From the NCBI GenBank assembly GCA_030062745.1, contig CP099851.1:9426393-9490392 (forward strand): DNA of 64,000 nucleotides, in the 5' to 3' direction. Below, in pieces: positions 12,732 through 26,110 of the stretch. How positions within the stretch are numbered: position 1 is the first letter of the stretch; the number at the start of each line of letters is the position of its first letter. Made by a program: the position numbers and the translations under genes. The notes under the pieces are model-generated. The model was not told the origin of the DNA and did not search any database. It saw only the letters and a list, made by a program, of their open reading frames with translations. The stretch comes from Capitulum mitella. Lineage: Eukaryota > Arthropoda > Thecostraca > Pollicipedomorpha > Pollicipedidae.

Positions 12732-13947
12732 CCCGCGCACGACCGTCGGTCCGTCCCGAACACCGGCGACTGGGGGGGGCAGTTGACTGCCCCCCTCTAA
12801 CTCACGAACGGTTGGTCGCACGATAAAAATAGGCACACCGTTGGAAAGCCTGTCACGAGTAGAGCTCGAAACTGGTCTCATTTTCAGTTTTAGATAATAT
12901 GTCAGCCAATTTACGCCCTATATATGTTTTCTCATAGCCGACTGCATGAGACCGAGAAATGGCCTGAATCTCAAGGGCTGTGACTAATAACGCATAGGTA
13001 AAGGCACCAGCGCACAAGTAAATGTCCGCGGATGCCGATACACGTCTAATTTCCTCAGATTTGTTCAATATATACGCCGAAACGTCGAGTTAAAGACACC
13101 GTAATTCTCCCGTCAGCCGTGACTGTGTGCCGCTGCCGTATGCGGTACCAAATTGACGAGAACTAATTTTAGCGTTCCTTTGTTTTCGCGAAAAAAGACG
13201 ATCTGTGTAAATTTTATTGATCTTTGTGGTTCTTGTGATCGTTCCTGTGCTTAAATTTTGGAAAAATTGATTAGTTCCTAATCTACAAAGTTGGCGGAGC
13301 TTTATTCGCGAGAGCCTGTTTATTTCCAAAATATGCTACTTTTTCAAACTTTTTGAGGTTCCTGGTATTACTTACGTCTGTGCAAGCTAGTTCTGCCATT
13401 TTCTACCCATTCTGAGTAATTCATCGTCGATTTTGACGGTGGTACATTTTGCCCCATTTCAGTTATTCGTTACCTGACCTCAGGTCAATGGCTGGAAGTC
13501 ACTGATACTTTGCCCAATGAAGGTAACTAGATGTCTGCTTCACTCCATTTTAAAAATGTGATGAAATATTCCGTCAATTTCAGAAAAAAACGGCGATATG
13601 TCTTAAAAATGGGCTTGACCTTAGGTCAATGACCCGGAAAATTTCGAAAAATCCGAGATAGCAGATTTGTTGCATCTATCACGATCACTAATCCCTGAAA
13701 GTGTTATTGAGATATCTTGTTTTGCAAAAAAGTTAGAGGGCGCTAAACTTTTTTGGACTTAGGCCTGTTTGACCTGATCTAGGTCAGGCACCTGACCTGA
13801 CCTGAAGTCAAAATTTTGACACGAGACGTAAAATTGATGGGGCAAAAGGTACACAAAGTTTTGTGACTCTGTGTTAGTTCGTTCTTTCGCAATCCCAGAA
13901 AAACCTCAGGTGGGCAGTCAACTGCCCCCCCCCCAGTCGGGGACGGG
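12732..13947 (-). mobile_element. piggyBac-like non-autonomous element, family A copy 1 (TTAA duplication)
   Basis: TTAA at 12728-12731 and 13948-13951 flanks a 1,216-bp element. The ends are imperfect inverted repeats: CCCGCGCACGACC... on the left and, on the other strand, CCCGTCCCCGACTGGGG on the right. Both lead into a G-tract hairpin of the form GGGGGGCAGTTGACTGCCCC. A TTAA duplication with CCC-starting ends is the signature of piggyBac-superfamily elements. There is no transposase; two short open frames (minus 12853-13068 and 13090-13329) are shared with copy 2 but have no recognisable domain. The interior holds a TGACCTCAGGTCA site at 13475-13487. Confidence 0.8.
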
Positions 13948-14648
13948 TTAATAAGAAAACGCTCTGTACGACAACTATGACTAGACTTGAACCAAACTTT
14001 CGCTGGTAACGAAAACGAGGCTTATATGAAATATACCGTAACAACTCTCCATCTGATCCTTGCCATTTACATAATTATCCATGGCCTCCGCCACAGGGGA
14101 GAGAGATGGAGGGGATGCGTCCCTCCAACCGTTTGATTGGAGGCGATTATACCCCAGCGGTATACACATGTATAATATCAGTATAAAAAATGAATAATAA
14201 AAGCATAACGTGTTGGTGTAACCTACGAATCCACCTATTCTTTGGTGTCGAGTTCGGTTAAGCGCCGCGGTAGCCTAACGGATGTGGAGACGGACAAGAG
14301 ATCCGGTTCGAGACCCAGAACGGGCACCTGTACTTGGCCCGAGACCGAAGGGGTCAGTCAGGCACGGGTCGACTGTGCCATAGACATTCAGTTCAGCGCC
14401 TGTCGCAAAATCACTCCATACTTGGTACCATGGGTGTAGAATTGGGACAAATTTTGGCATGAAGAAATAAATTCGCCGGGTCACAAAATGTCTCGTTGAT
14501 GACGTATTTACAGAACTTTGTTTTGTGAAGCAAGAAAACGCACCAATAGGTCAAAATATTGGTATGGAATTACATACCAAAAATTTCCTTTGGTGTCGAA
14601 AGCCCCTTACCAAAAGTATATAGAGTTACGTCCCTGTTTGGTACAAAC

Positions 14649-15236
14649 CGGGTGTCCCAGAAGTAAGGCAACGTTTTTAAAGTCGCACAGATCAGCTTGT
14701 TTTCAGCACAAACGAGGTAAAACTCTTCATTGCAACCAGAAAAAGTGGGAGTTTTACATTGACATCAATGCATTTACATCAAAAAGACAGCGAACGTGCG
14801 ATATTAGTTCTGCGTAACACAGAACAAACCCTCTTATCCTTTCTCTTCGACATGCGCTACACGGTGTTGGGGGCAAGTCTTGATCCTGTTAGCTCTTCAA
14901 AAACGTACTGGTAGGTCTTCTTGGGGATGAATGCTACGACCGCTTCCACAGCTGCCTGTAGCTCTTGCACTGTCCCTGGATTCGTGCTGAGAACCTGGCC
15001 CTGGTGTGCAGGCGTGAGGTAGAGGAGGCGTGCAGCAGCAGTTTCCAACTTTTTTTAATGAAATTCGATCAACTTTGTTCTTTTCGATGCCATGAGATGC
15101 TTGGTGACTAAATAATTGAATTTGGCACTGGAAGAATCCCCCAGTTTTTACAACACGAAGCAACATTCCCTTTATTCTGAAAATGTGTTTTCACGTGAAA
15201 GCTGTTTTTAGGTGTATCGTTACTTTTCGAACACCC

Positions 15237-15237
<1 letters not shown>
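14649..15237 (-). mobile_element. Internally deleted mariner/IS630-like element
   Basis: The left end reads GGGTGTCCCAGAAGTAAGG (14649) and the right end, on the minus strand, AGGGTGTTCGAAAAGTAACG (to about 15237), an imperfect inverted repeat of the GGGTGTCCCAAAAGTA type seen in mariner-like elements. Inside is a minus-strand C-terminal transposase relic (14857-15048). Length of under 600 bp means most of the transposase is gone. Target duplications were not resolvable because the right side abuts a (TA)n run. Confidence 0.5.
14857..15048 (-). pseudogene. C-terminal fragment of a mariner-like DDE transposase
   Basis: The frame contains PGTVQELQAAVEAVVAFIPK followed by KTYQYVFEEL, matching the closing helix pattern '(T)-x-(E)EL-(K)-x-A(I/V)-x-A...IP...VF' of arthropod Tc1/mariner-type transposases. 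The catalytic domain is absent. Identification rests on pattern memory only. Confidence 0.45.

Positions 15238-15238
<1 letters not shown>

Positions 15239-15288
<50 letters not shown>
15239..15288. repeat. (TA)n microsatellite
   Basis: About 24 uninterrupted TA dinucleotides directly adjoining the right end of the mariner-like element. TA is the mariner target, which may explain the adjacency. Confidence 0.9.
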
Positions 15289-15290
<2 letters not shown>

Positions 15291-17297
15291 TATGTGTTTG
15301 AAATACCCACTGTCGCCTGCAATCGGTGATTTTGAAGCAAAGTGAAAGCTTCATCGCATCTTTATTGAAATGTAGGTGCATTTTACCCATGCAACACTCT
15401 AAAAAGAAAACGAACTGTTACCCGTACAAATACGAATCCCACGAGTTTTGACAGAAACTTTGTACTAATCAAAATGACGTGGCGAAGCCCCTGTAACTAT
15501 CCGACAGTGGACCCGCCATCGCCGCACCATATCATTGTTGAAATCAACTTCAGCATTGATATTCCCACTTCCTTGGTGCTGATTAACGCCGACCTGAACG
15601 GACCTAACGGTCTGTTACGGCCAGCAAAGAGTAAGCCAGCAGCGGTGTTCTTATCGGCTGGCCAAGAGCATCCAGCATTCAGCTGAGCCGCCAGTTGTTT
15701 GTTCCGGCTGATCAGCTGACTAGTGAGTGCCCACCGGCGCCGGGAGACAGGGTTTTCCGGCCGGTCGTTGGCCCGTCGCTGATGGCTCGGTAAACAGGCC
15801 AACCGTCTGAAAACACGGACGGTGCGGTAGCTGGAGGCGAAACCATGGGAAGACTGTGCCTCGCTTCCACTTACAATGCGCATGCTAACTGGACGTGGAA
15901 CCGGCGCCTCCTTTGTGCTTCGATATGAACCTGCGTTTCCTTTCTTGCTCAGCCTTTCTTGAATGTGAATCTACTAGCAATTCGGAAATCTTTCATTTTC
16001 AGAGAATGTGTTAATGACATAATACATTAGCAAAACAACACAAATGTCCAAACCGTTACCATGCGTGAACAAAGTTCTCCAGACTGGTGGTTTTCTGTTG
16101 GAAATGCGAAGCTGAAGATCTTTGCAAAGTCCTGTTTCGTGCATTGACTTCTGTGGTGTTAGCGATGCAACCTTTTATGTGTAAACGTAGCAAGGAAGAA
16201 GGCTTCGACGGAGTCAGCCAAATTCGAACTTTAGCCTCGTGGCCTGGAGAACGTCAGGCTACGTCCGCTCGGTTACCATGTCCATCAGGTCCTGTCTTAG
16301 GTATGCAACTTCATGACCACTGAAATAACTCGACTGTAGTTTCAGCACTTCCGACTCTGCACCTGTTTTCAGCCACACCTTCGCTGTTTGATTAGTTTTC
16401 ATCATTTGTTTAGACTGCTGAGTTTTGTGGCGTGACAGTCTACTTTCTCGGACGGGACTCAGTGCAATAAGGAATGAAGATGAAGCAGAATCCAACTGAA
16501 AAGAAGAACAAGAATTGAAAAATTATAGACGCCTCAGACTCATTAACACCTTTATAGGCAGACAGATCCACCTTCCACACGAGCATAAGCGGGTTTTTTC
16601 TAGTGGATGAGGTCGAGCGTGCCATTGACAAAAAACATCAATTTTTCTGTCAGGTGCGTCGCTTTTCCACCTCCCTCGTAGATCTTCCAGTGTTTCCCTA
16701 CAGTCGCTTGGTCTTTTTTCCGATTCGACCAACGAAGTACCTCGCAAAGAAAATGCAAAAGTGAACATCCTGGTCAGGTCAAAAGTCAGGCCCCTTCACC
16801 CATTACCGCTAACTAATTGGAAGGTACTGAATGGTTCAGTGAGACAGCCTTCGCCATCATGAGTACACGAAACATGGGCTGTTAGTTACTTCGAACTCTG
16901 GATTTTGGTACCGACATGGCCGTTCACATCTCGTCGCGTTCGGTTCTCGGCAGGCGGCTGTTTCTAGTGAATCGTCACAAGTTCGGGCGAGGAATTCCCG
17001 AGCGACTGACGGTCAGTCTAGTCCACACATATTTAAAGGGAGTGTGTCTCGTCAAATCTCGAATTTTAGCTGTATACGTACGATGAAAGAGGACACTGGC
17101 CTAAGTCGTCACGTATCATGCGTTTCCCCCAAGTCGCCTTCGTTGACCTACAACGGCCAAATATTTACCGATATTTCACATTACTCCAGCACCGTGCTGC
17201 CAGCACAGATTTATCGGTTTTACTCTAGCTCCTTTTCGCCACCAACTGGTACCGATAGCTCCGATAACACATCGTAAACCCCAGCGAATCATCTTTC
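15289..17297. other. No recognisable gene
   Basis: Short frames only. 15497-15883 (minus) is open for 128 codons but has no domain or splice context that I can defend. Confidence 0.35.
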
Positions 17298-18460
17298 CAA
17301 TGCAGCAGTACTGCTGCTACGATACACGCTGGGCTCTGATACACCTGGCCATGCCACCTACCGGCGGACCGGCAAGCTGGGCGAGAGTCGACCGTACCCC
17401 TACCCGACCGAACGCCGCTCGCCGTGCAGCTGGTCACCAACTAACCGATCGGGCCCTCGCGCGCAAGCCGCCGCCCGCGACGCCAGCCGGCGGCCGTCGG
17501 GCATGCCGTATCGCGGCTTGCGTCGGCGCCGTCAACAGCTCATCGACGGCAAAAGCCGCCGGCCCATGCGCACACCGATAAGGACCAAATCTCTGTGCGA
17601 GCATCCGAGCCCGGCCGTGCACGGCACCGGATACGTCCAGATGCTGGCCAGGCGTAGTGGCCGCCCACCTATGCGTCGGGACGTGCACTTTCATCAGCTT
17701 AATATTTGATACGTCCCCTACATGGGGACGAGAATATTAACCTGACTTTTGAACATATGCGAGGTCGCTGGAGCTTGCTGCCGCCTTGGCGCAGGTTGGC
17801 CTGGCATTGCACTACAGCCAGGATCGGCCCATTCTGAATGTCATATCGGAAAACATATTTAAAGATACTATTGCGTTTCACCTGGGCACCGGCAAGATCT
17901 CTATCGGCGATGGTCGAATCCGTGTCGATATATTATTCTGGTCTCTGTGTTCACCCACTAACTAGCAATAAAGCCACACATACAATGAACTGAAATCAAT
18001 ATGTAAACGCACAACTCGATCCGACGCATCAGTCAGACAGACGCGCGAAATGCAGCAATACTGATGCTGCAGTACAGTACAGGCAGTACAGCACAATATG
18101 CATGGAGAGAGAGAGAGGAGGGAGGGAAAGAGAGAGAGAGCGAGAGAGAGAGAGAGATGAAAAAACGCCTTCTGGCGTCTGCAGGGCATGCCAGGTAAAT
18201 GCAGCAGTACTTATACTTTTCTGATACACCAGGCCATGCCACCTACCGGCGGACCGGCAAGCCTGGCGAGAGTCGACCGTACCGGTACCCGACTGGACTC
18301 CGCTCTGGCGTCGTTGGTCACCCGCCAACCGATCGGACCCTGGCGCGCAAGCCGCCGCCCGTGACGCCAGCCGCCGGCCGTCGGGCACGCAGGCGTCGCG
18401 GCTAGTGTCGGTGCCGCAAACCGGTCACCGACGGCAAAAGCCGCCGGCCAAACGGGGGCT
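17298..18460. repeat. Pair of GC-rich direct repeats about 0.9 kb apart
   Basis: 17298-17577 and 18199-18455 are diverged direct copies. Shared blocks, in order, include ATGCAGCAGTACT, CCATGCCACCTACCGGCGG ACCGGCAAG (two blocks), GCGAGAGTCGACCGTACC, GCGCGCAAGCCGCCGCCCG, GGCCGTCGGGCA and GACGGCAAAAGCCGCCGGCC. Both are much richer in GC than the sequence around them. The intervening DNA (17578-18198) includes a GA-rich tract (18100-18158). Could be terminal repeats of a small LTR-type element or two SINE-like insertions; neither TG...CA ends nor target duplications could be defined. Confidence 0.6.
18100..18158. repeat. (GA)n purine microsatellite
   Basis: Imperfect GAGAGA tract interrupted by GGAGGGAGGG, all purine on the plus strand. 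Confidence 0.85.
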
Positions 18461-21400
18461 GGCATAGGTGTTGGACAACGATGGGAACTAAACTCGTCCG
18501 AGTCCCGAGTTCCATTTGCCCGCCTCCCGCCTATTGAGTGAGGAATGTTGCGACCGGATTCTTTTGGTGCCGGTGGGTTTTATCGCCTTTGGATAAGGAG
18601 CAGTTGTGAAATTTAATGGTAAGTTTTAACATTTACCTGGACTGGACGTGCTCTCTTTCTTTGTGTCCAGTTTTCGCCTAGGATTTTGTTTGCGCCACAG
18701 TATTTTTTCATTTGTGATTGGGTATCTGGTAGTGTGTCGAGAACTAAGTGGTAAATAGGAATTTTTTGGGCGATTGATGTTGCCGCCATCTGTTGTGTAC
18801 GACTGAAATTATGTTGTGTATTTTGGATTTGGGCTTAGTAGTTATGACGTTCAACTTTATGCCCTTGATTTTTTTAGTTGTATTGAGATATTCCATTAGA
18901 GATCTTGAAGGTTTGAAGGTTTTAAGGTTTGGATTTGAAGGAGGAGAGCGTGATCTTTGAGGAGATAGTGAAGAACAATCCTGGGGTTTCCTCGTTAGAA
19001 GCTTTTTCACTTCTGGAATGGAGGTCTGACCCCAGCTGCCATGTCCTGAACTGAGTCCTATTTGAAAGCTGGAACGTAAAATGTGATATCATTTAACTAG
19101 AAAAATGCCATGTGTGGGGTACTGTGCACAAAGAATGCAATCATTTTTCTCTCCGTAGGCCCACTGCTAACTCTCTTGCATTGTAGCAACTCTATGCTAG
19201 TAGCAGTGCTTCTGCCATGAAGTGAGACATATCCTATTGGTTGCTCGTTTAAAGGGAACGTACTTTGATGAAACCCTCAATGGCTTCAGTGAGCAACGCA
19301 CTGGTACGGTGATCCGAATCCACCGTACCATTGCTGTCCAGTACAAACAGGGCTGTAAAACAGGATGTAAAATGGAGTCAGGATGGCAGAAGATGTGTCA
19401 TGGTGCACTCGGCGGACGAGGGCGACGTCATGGTTGGACACCTGGTTTTCGAGTGGAAGGCGGAGGGGGGCTCGATCAGCGGATCACGGCACGCCATAGC
19501 GTGGTGATGTGCGTGCGCTCGTCACACGCCTGGGTCTGGACGTTCTGGCCTCCCCTTTATTCTGGGATCAGACGCTAGTCAATTTGGAATAACAGTCTGA
19601 GTTGTGGTGAATGTGTCAGAAGGTAGTGCGCGGGGTAATTGTAACCACAAGTTTACCGTAATGAGCTGACTGATGGTTACGTGAATATAGAACGTGAGCC
19701 TGAACCTCTACATTTCCCTTTCCTCCGGAACGTTGTTGACTAAGTGTGCTGTGCGCTAGGTGCGGAATGCACACAGTCATGCGCGATAGGCGAGGCGTTT
19801 GAGTGGCCAACCGCACGTCTGTTCATTGCAATATCGCACGGACCTGTTGGTCAGTCGCCCTGCTGCGAAAGCTATATTCACCGTACAAGTATTGTTTTCA
19901 CGTGCCACGCGTGCTTGGCCAGCATGACTAATTCGTTTCTAGTCCTTCCTTTGGCGCTCGTCCTCTTAAAAATGTGCTAGCATTGGCGGGCAAAACAGAA
20001 AATGAGATGGCTAGAAATAGTAAAGAAGTCGTCGACCGAGGCCGTCGGAAATACGATCATGTCGTCTTTCCCCGTTCTCGAGCCGCGGTGGGCAGCGCCG
20101 TCTCGTTTACTGTGCGGCCGCAGGTCTAAACTGCCTGCCGTCTACACTGAAAACTATTTAACACAAAAAATCGTGAAAAAAGCACAGGGTGCGCGTGTTA
20201 ACACGCCATTATTGTGTACCCTGCATTATGCAATTTTTGGCCAGTCTGGGCTGTGTCAGGAAACACAGACACAATGTGCTCAATGACTCGTTCTGTGTTA
20301 ACCATTTCCATTAACCCACGAAGTGTGTTACACAGATTAAAAGCACAGAAAACCTGCGCTGATAAGTGCTGCTTGCACAGGTGGTCAGTGTAACACAGCC
20401 ATAAAGCACAAAACTGTTGTGCTGCTACATACGCGCAAGCACACCGTCGGCATGTTAACACAAACTGTGAGCACCCGTCCGCTGTGTCAGCTCTTTCGCA
20501 CTGCACACTTATGTCGTGTTCTCATCCGCAGATAGCACGGGTATTCTGTGCCAAATGAAGGGTATTTAGCCAAAAGCTGAATCTGAGCTTTACACTCGAT
20601 TGTAAATTCCTGTAAATCGAAATGTACAGGAATCTGTTCCTACTCGACGGTGTCTTTCATTTTCACCAACTGTTTCCCGTTAGCTCATGGAACTCAATGA
20701 CTCCAGTGACATGAGTCAGACCAAGGCCTGGTCCGAGCCTGTGTTGTGACACACGGAGTCGGCGAGCAGCTGAACTGTGAGCTGAACAAGTTAGTTGGTG
20801 AAAATGAAGACACAAACGAACAGGACCGGCCCCCCTGTACATTCTATGCATAAACCTCAATTTTGCCTTTGGCCGGACACACTCCTTTCAACAAATCTTC
20901 TAAGTCTGCACGAAGTGCACAGTTTGGGCGGAAACTATTTCATTAATGGGATAGTTTCCAAGCATTTCGAAATCGAATGATTAAAACAGCAAACAAAAGT
21001 ATGTTCTATATTTCGTAAACAGCAGCAAACACTGTCGAAACGCGACGCAGATGCGATACACACGTGCATGGGCACCGAACGACGGTATTCATCCAGCTGT
21101 GTGCGGTGCGCCAGACGCTGGGCCCGTAAGTCACCACCACCTTTGCCACTGCTTTCAGTCCTGCCGGCAGCCGGTTCCCTACCATCCCATCCGTTTTCAA
21201 AACGTGGAACGCTAGGAGCATTGCGGTGTTCCGACATTTCAAAAACGTTAGCTTCTCTGCGAATACAGTGAAGCAGGCGCCCCACAGCAGGACCAAGTCT
21301 GCGCGGTCAGCCTCGTCGCACGCAGAGTTTTTTTTCCGCGAACACATAAGTGCCCATCAACGAAGCAAGGGCTAGACAACGGAGTGCTTTCGGCATCCAA

Positions 21401-24400
21401 AAATATGTACCGACGTTCACCGAGCGCCCGCAGTAGACTGTCGACGGCATCCTCTGAAACGGGAGAAACAGTCGTCATATACAACTCAGTCTGAGCCAGG
21501 GAATCCTATATACATCTGCAAGGACAAAATCCCTGCACCAGCGTTCGAGTGTGCATATGCCAATACACTTCATCGATGTTAACATTTTGTGAAATGGTGG
21601 GAAATTTGATTTTTCTCAGATTATGGTGGTGGCTGCCGGACTTTTACGGCAAAACACGATGGTGCACTGGATGGAGTGCAGTGGCAACCAAACTTCGGGA
21701 TGAATTTCCGTACGGTGTGCCTCCCACGAAAATTTGTTCAACTATCGGCGTACCAAATGCAGGGTGTGAGGAATGCATCCTTAATAACGCCTGACGTGGG
21801 CTCCCGTAAGGCAAACATCTCCAAATACGATGCTGCTCATCCTATGTTACCGGAAAATCTTTTATCCGTGCATATACAAAGTTCTACGATTCCCACTAAT
21901 TCACAACACAGAATGCATTTCACAAAAGGACACTTGATTCCTCCCTTTCAGTTTTTACAAATACGTATTCCGGTAATCTGGTGCAGAATTCCTTTAAAGT
22001 ACTTGGATTTCTTTGGTACCCTGTCGTTCAAATTTGTTTCGCAACGAAAGTTCAAGTTTAGGCAGACTAGCGATGCTGAAAACTGGTACCAGCATACCGG
22101 TGGCCGACCTTAAAATGCACTGGCGATCCGGCTATCTGAGCTCCAATGATGTCGGAGCTCGGGTAGCCAGACGTCGGACGTCAGAGCTCAGATGCAATGC
22201 GCTGCAACGCATTGCTCTGGAGTCCTAGTCTCCTCAGTTAGATGTAATGATACCAGATGCGACCAGCACAAATGCATCATGTTCTTACCATCTCTGCATT
22301 CAGTTCGCTCCTGCAACTTCCTGGTCATGCTCAGGAAGGTTCCACGGGCCTTTCTTTTTTCTTCCTCTCCGCTGGTGTCGCCTCGGATTCTCGCCAGCTC
22401 CTTCCAAATCTGACAAAAGGAGAACACTGATAATGTTGTGTGCATGTTACGAGCAATCGGTACGCCTGGGATTACGTCGTTTTGGTTGGTTATTGAAGCT
22501 TAGGGGCGCACCGACTACAAGGTCATTCGGCGCCCAGATTACGTCGTTTTGTAAGGTAAAAGCGCAACCTGTCGCGTAATGATATGCACCAAATGGCTCA
22601 GCAATAAGACATGTACCGGATAAAGGGCGTGAAAATAATAACAATGTGACAAAAATAATGACAATGTGATAAAGACAATGTGCCAACAGAGTAAAATCTA
22701 TTCAGACCTATAATCTTAATCCTCAAAACTGCACCACTGTTCGGCAACTGTCCAGCTGCGCTGCCAAGTTCCAGGACACTACGGGAGCCTTAACGAGTCA
22801 AAATACTACAGCGGTGTTGACTGATACCGGATAGTACTGGGAGCGGGGAGGGGGGGGGGCTAGCTCCGCACATATTATTTTTTCCTGCCTTTCGACTACT
22901 AGAACTCAGAAAGAGCTGCCCGACAGCCAGCGAATTGCCCCAGAGCTTCCCCATCCAATTATACCCAATATTGCTTTGCTGGTTTAACACATCATCTCTC
23001 TGGTGAGGTGGATCTTTTCTTGGTATGCAACTTTTTGACTGTAAACAGAAATAAAATGAACAGAGTTTCTCGCTCTTTTGTAAACATCTAGTGAAGGCAG
23101 GGCCAAAGAAGGTACTAATAGGCGTTCAAGCTCCGTAACATTACACAGTACAGTCATTACATTACACGATACAGTTTGCCTGATGCCAGTCGGTCGTAGT
23201 GCGCGTAAGTCAATGGACATTTTCAGCGGAAATGGTTCCCCCCGAACTAATATGAAAGCAATCTTCAGTGGGGCAGATCCGTGTTTGATCTGCCCCAGTT
23301 TGAAGTAAATAGTTTGAAGCGGTTGACCAAACCAGCTTTAGGATACAACATACAAAAGGACCCTACAGCAAAAAAAGAAAGAAAACAAAACAAAAACACA
23401 TAAAAGCAAAAAGCAGACAAACACATACAGTCCCAAAACAACCGACCGAGTTCAAAGACCGTACAGGACCCTACAAGATCATAACGATATTCAGAAATGC
23501 GGGAATATCCTATCTAACTAAAACTGTGAAGACAGCATGACCGGAACAAACATTGTTTTTCTGATTTCACAGGATTTGCCGTTTTTGGCTTAGCATGCCT
23601 TCCAGAACAAGGTCATGGTGCTGCGAGCTGACGTCAGCATGCAAACATCTGCCCCATAAATTCCGCCAGTGCCCTAGACAATGTGTTGGGCTGAACAGGG
23701 AAGGCAGCAGACCCTTCCCAGGCGCGGGAGTGGTTTACCTAACATGCATAGTAACACCAACTACTGTAGACTTGAGCATACACAAATTTTGCGTTCATAA
23801 CGCACTCAGAGATTCGGTTTTTCCAAACTACACTCCACTTTAGACACAGCCTCCCGGGCTGCCACCTGTCGACGATTACTAGCAAGCCACTAACCTGATC
23901 CGTCGAAAAAAACCTTCGGTAAACTTCCTTCAATTCACACATGGAGTCTTTCAGAACTATAGCCCGTCGGTCCGCTAGCGTAGCATTCATTGCTTCATCC
24001 AGCTGAAACATGCGATCATGCCAGATAAAAAAGTGGACTTTTGTCCCTGTAACGTACACGCCACCGTGATGCAGCCTGGCTATAAAATGAGCCTCCCATC
24101 TTTCCAGTCTGTCTGAGTAGCACTAAAATCTAAAACAAATAGCATGTACCACCATAGCGAACGAAATAAATGCAATCATCAAAACTGAACAATGGTATGT
24201 CAAGGGACAACATTGCTGGTAGCAACGCATTTCGTGGGAACAACTTGACACAATACTTCTGCCCAAGCCACCGAAAAAAAACAGCCACAATCAACGTCTA
24301 CGTTCAGGAACAGGCCAGACTTGACACAACCTTAGATAAAAACTACTGGTTCAACGGGCAATGTGACCACCAACTGGTATCAGACATAAAGGGGAAGGGA

Positions 24401-25290
24401 ATTTAATTGTACGTATTTAAGAGGTGCGTCTACGTGCAAGATACTCCTAAACTATTGCATGGTGGCCACTTCGTGGTCCATGAATATTTATGAATGTTGA
24501 AGTTTTATAAAATTTGTAAGGTGTATTGCGCGCATAGACGCGCGTATGTGCGGGTGGCCCAATGACTTGCCCTGTCTGCAGTCATGTAGCAATGTCGGGG
24601 TCGCGAGCCTGGATCTGTGCGTCCCGGGACTATTCTTCGATGTTCACGGGCCAACAGGGTTCCGAAAAACATTGCTTAGTAGTAATATGTCTGATAAGCA
24701 ACCCTATTTATTCCGCTAGACAGGAGCAGAAAACAAAAACAAAAAAAGCAAAAGAAAAAGAACGCATATTTTATAAAAGTCATATGCCACTATTCTTCTC
24801 CAAAATGCTGGACGTTCACACTGCAGGTAGTCTAGCTGTTGCTGATCTACAAGTGAAGCATCCGGTAGAATTAATATAATCTGGGAAGATATGCAAGCCC
24901 AGCTACTCTATGAAAGAGCATTAAATTCAATGCACGCCTGCCTGCAAATCTGTCATGTCCGTTTTCATAGTCGTAGTTTTCATAGTTTTTCGTAGTTTGC
25001 ATAGTCATAGTTTATCATAGTTTTATTGTCATTTTTCTATTTATCATATTTTTATTATTATTTTTTATTTTTACATATTTATCTTGATCACCAGAGAATC
25101 TTTGATGACTTTCTGGAAATTGTGAAAGTGCTTAGCTCCAAGAACGCCGAATGGTGACAGACAACAGATACGGAATAGAAAATGACCGGATTCCGACATA
25201 TGAAGTAGAAAGCCAAGAACTGGCAATTTCCAACCGAAACCATGGCGCCTGATGCTGGGAATGGAAAAGCGCGTACTGAAATCACAGTAC
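18461..25290. other. Long intergenic stretch without a recognisable gene
   Basis: About 6.8 kb with only short unsupported frames. Notable local structure: 20160-20525 is dense in the words AACACA/TGTGTT on both strands (GTGTTAACACG near 20198, GTTAACACAAACTGTG near 20453) and looks like a decayed fold-back element. 23268-23301 contains GGGGCAGATC and GATCTGCCCC as an inverted pair. Confidence 0.35.
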
Positions 25291-25306
25291 TACCTTAAAA
25301 TAAAGA

Positions 25307-25342
25307 CAGAGAGAGAGAGAGAGAGAGAGAGTCAGAGAGAGA
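25307..25342. repeat. (GA)n microsatellite
   Basis: GAGAGA run interrupted by TC, followed at 25360 by a G10 tract. Confidence 0.85.
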
Positions 25343-25400
25343 GAATCGGCGTGTGTGTTGGGGGGGGGGGCAAGCAGGCGAACTTACACACAATATTTAA

Positions 25401-26110
25401 CCCTATTCCCAGAAGGCTTGACGGTATAGGCGATTCTTGGAAAAGTTAAAAACACTTTTAGTTTTAAGGTATAATCTTAGCACCGGCGGCGCCACGAACA
25501 TAAAAATGGGGGGAATGTTTTGATCACATATTTATCAGGTTAACTTCCGAACTTTGACCTTAAATGAACTTCAGTGACCTAAGAGTCACATGAAATGATC
25601 GTGAGTGCATTTCATATTGCTTGAAAACGTTCCCAATCATTTGAATTCACTCTGTTTCGAAAATTCCATTTTATGGCTGTCGTGATATAGGTTATGCGCA
25701 CTGGCATTTTAGGTCATAGCTCCGTGGCCCGACCTGACATCAATCTGAAACTTGCTACCCAAGCAGAAGGCATCATTTACGTCATATATATCCCGGACTT
25801 GACATCTGGAAAATGGCGCCAAAATTATGACTACAAAACCAAATTTTGATTTCGACCCAGACCTGACTTTGTGAAGTGACCTCAGATTAACAAAATTATA
25901 TTTGTATGCTGGCTCAACTATTTGTCTATACACCCACATAAAGCTGTAAGTTCTGTCCTTGAAACACTATTTTTGACAGCCACCTTTCTTTTCCTCTCAA
26001 GAGGGTCCAAAATGGCCTGAGGTGCCTCCCAAAAACAGGTGTCTGGATGTGCCCCTAAGCAAAACAGAACTAAGGAATTTTGCTCCTGTAAGTAGGAAAA
26101 ATAAGTAGGT
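25401..26110 (+). mobile_element. Old, truncated piggyBac-like element, family B copy 2
   Basis: TTAA (25397-25400) is followed by CCCTATTCCCAGAAGGCTTG and ACGGTATAGGCGATTC, matching the left end of the intact copy at 48551. After an internal deletion the interior tracks that copy through GACCTTAAATGA, TTTTAGGTCATAGCTCCGTG, TGACCTCAGATTAACAAAAT and CCTGAGGTGCCTCCCAAAAA, then similarity fades near 26110. The right terminus is missing. Divergence is clearly higher than within family A, so this is an older insertion. Confidence 0.7.

Noticed and set aside
14091-14165. Similarity of the GGATGCGTCCC ... GATTATACCCC block to 55785-55830 in the gypsy relic
   Set aside because: The shared stretch is short and gapped and the translated frames do not align, so I did not call a second gypsy fragment.
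14262-14330. tRNA-like A box (TAGCCTAACGG, 14271) and B box (GGTTCGAGACC, 14305)
   Set aside because: The boxes are only 34 nt apart, about 10 nt too close for a tRNA, and no cloverleaf could be drawn; at best a decayed SINE head.
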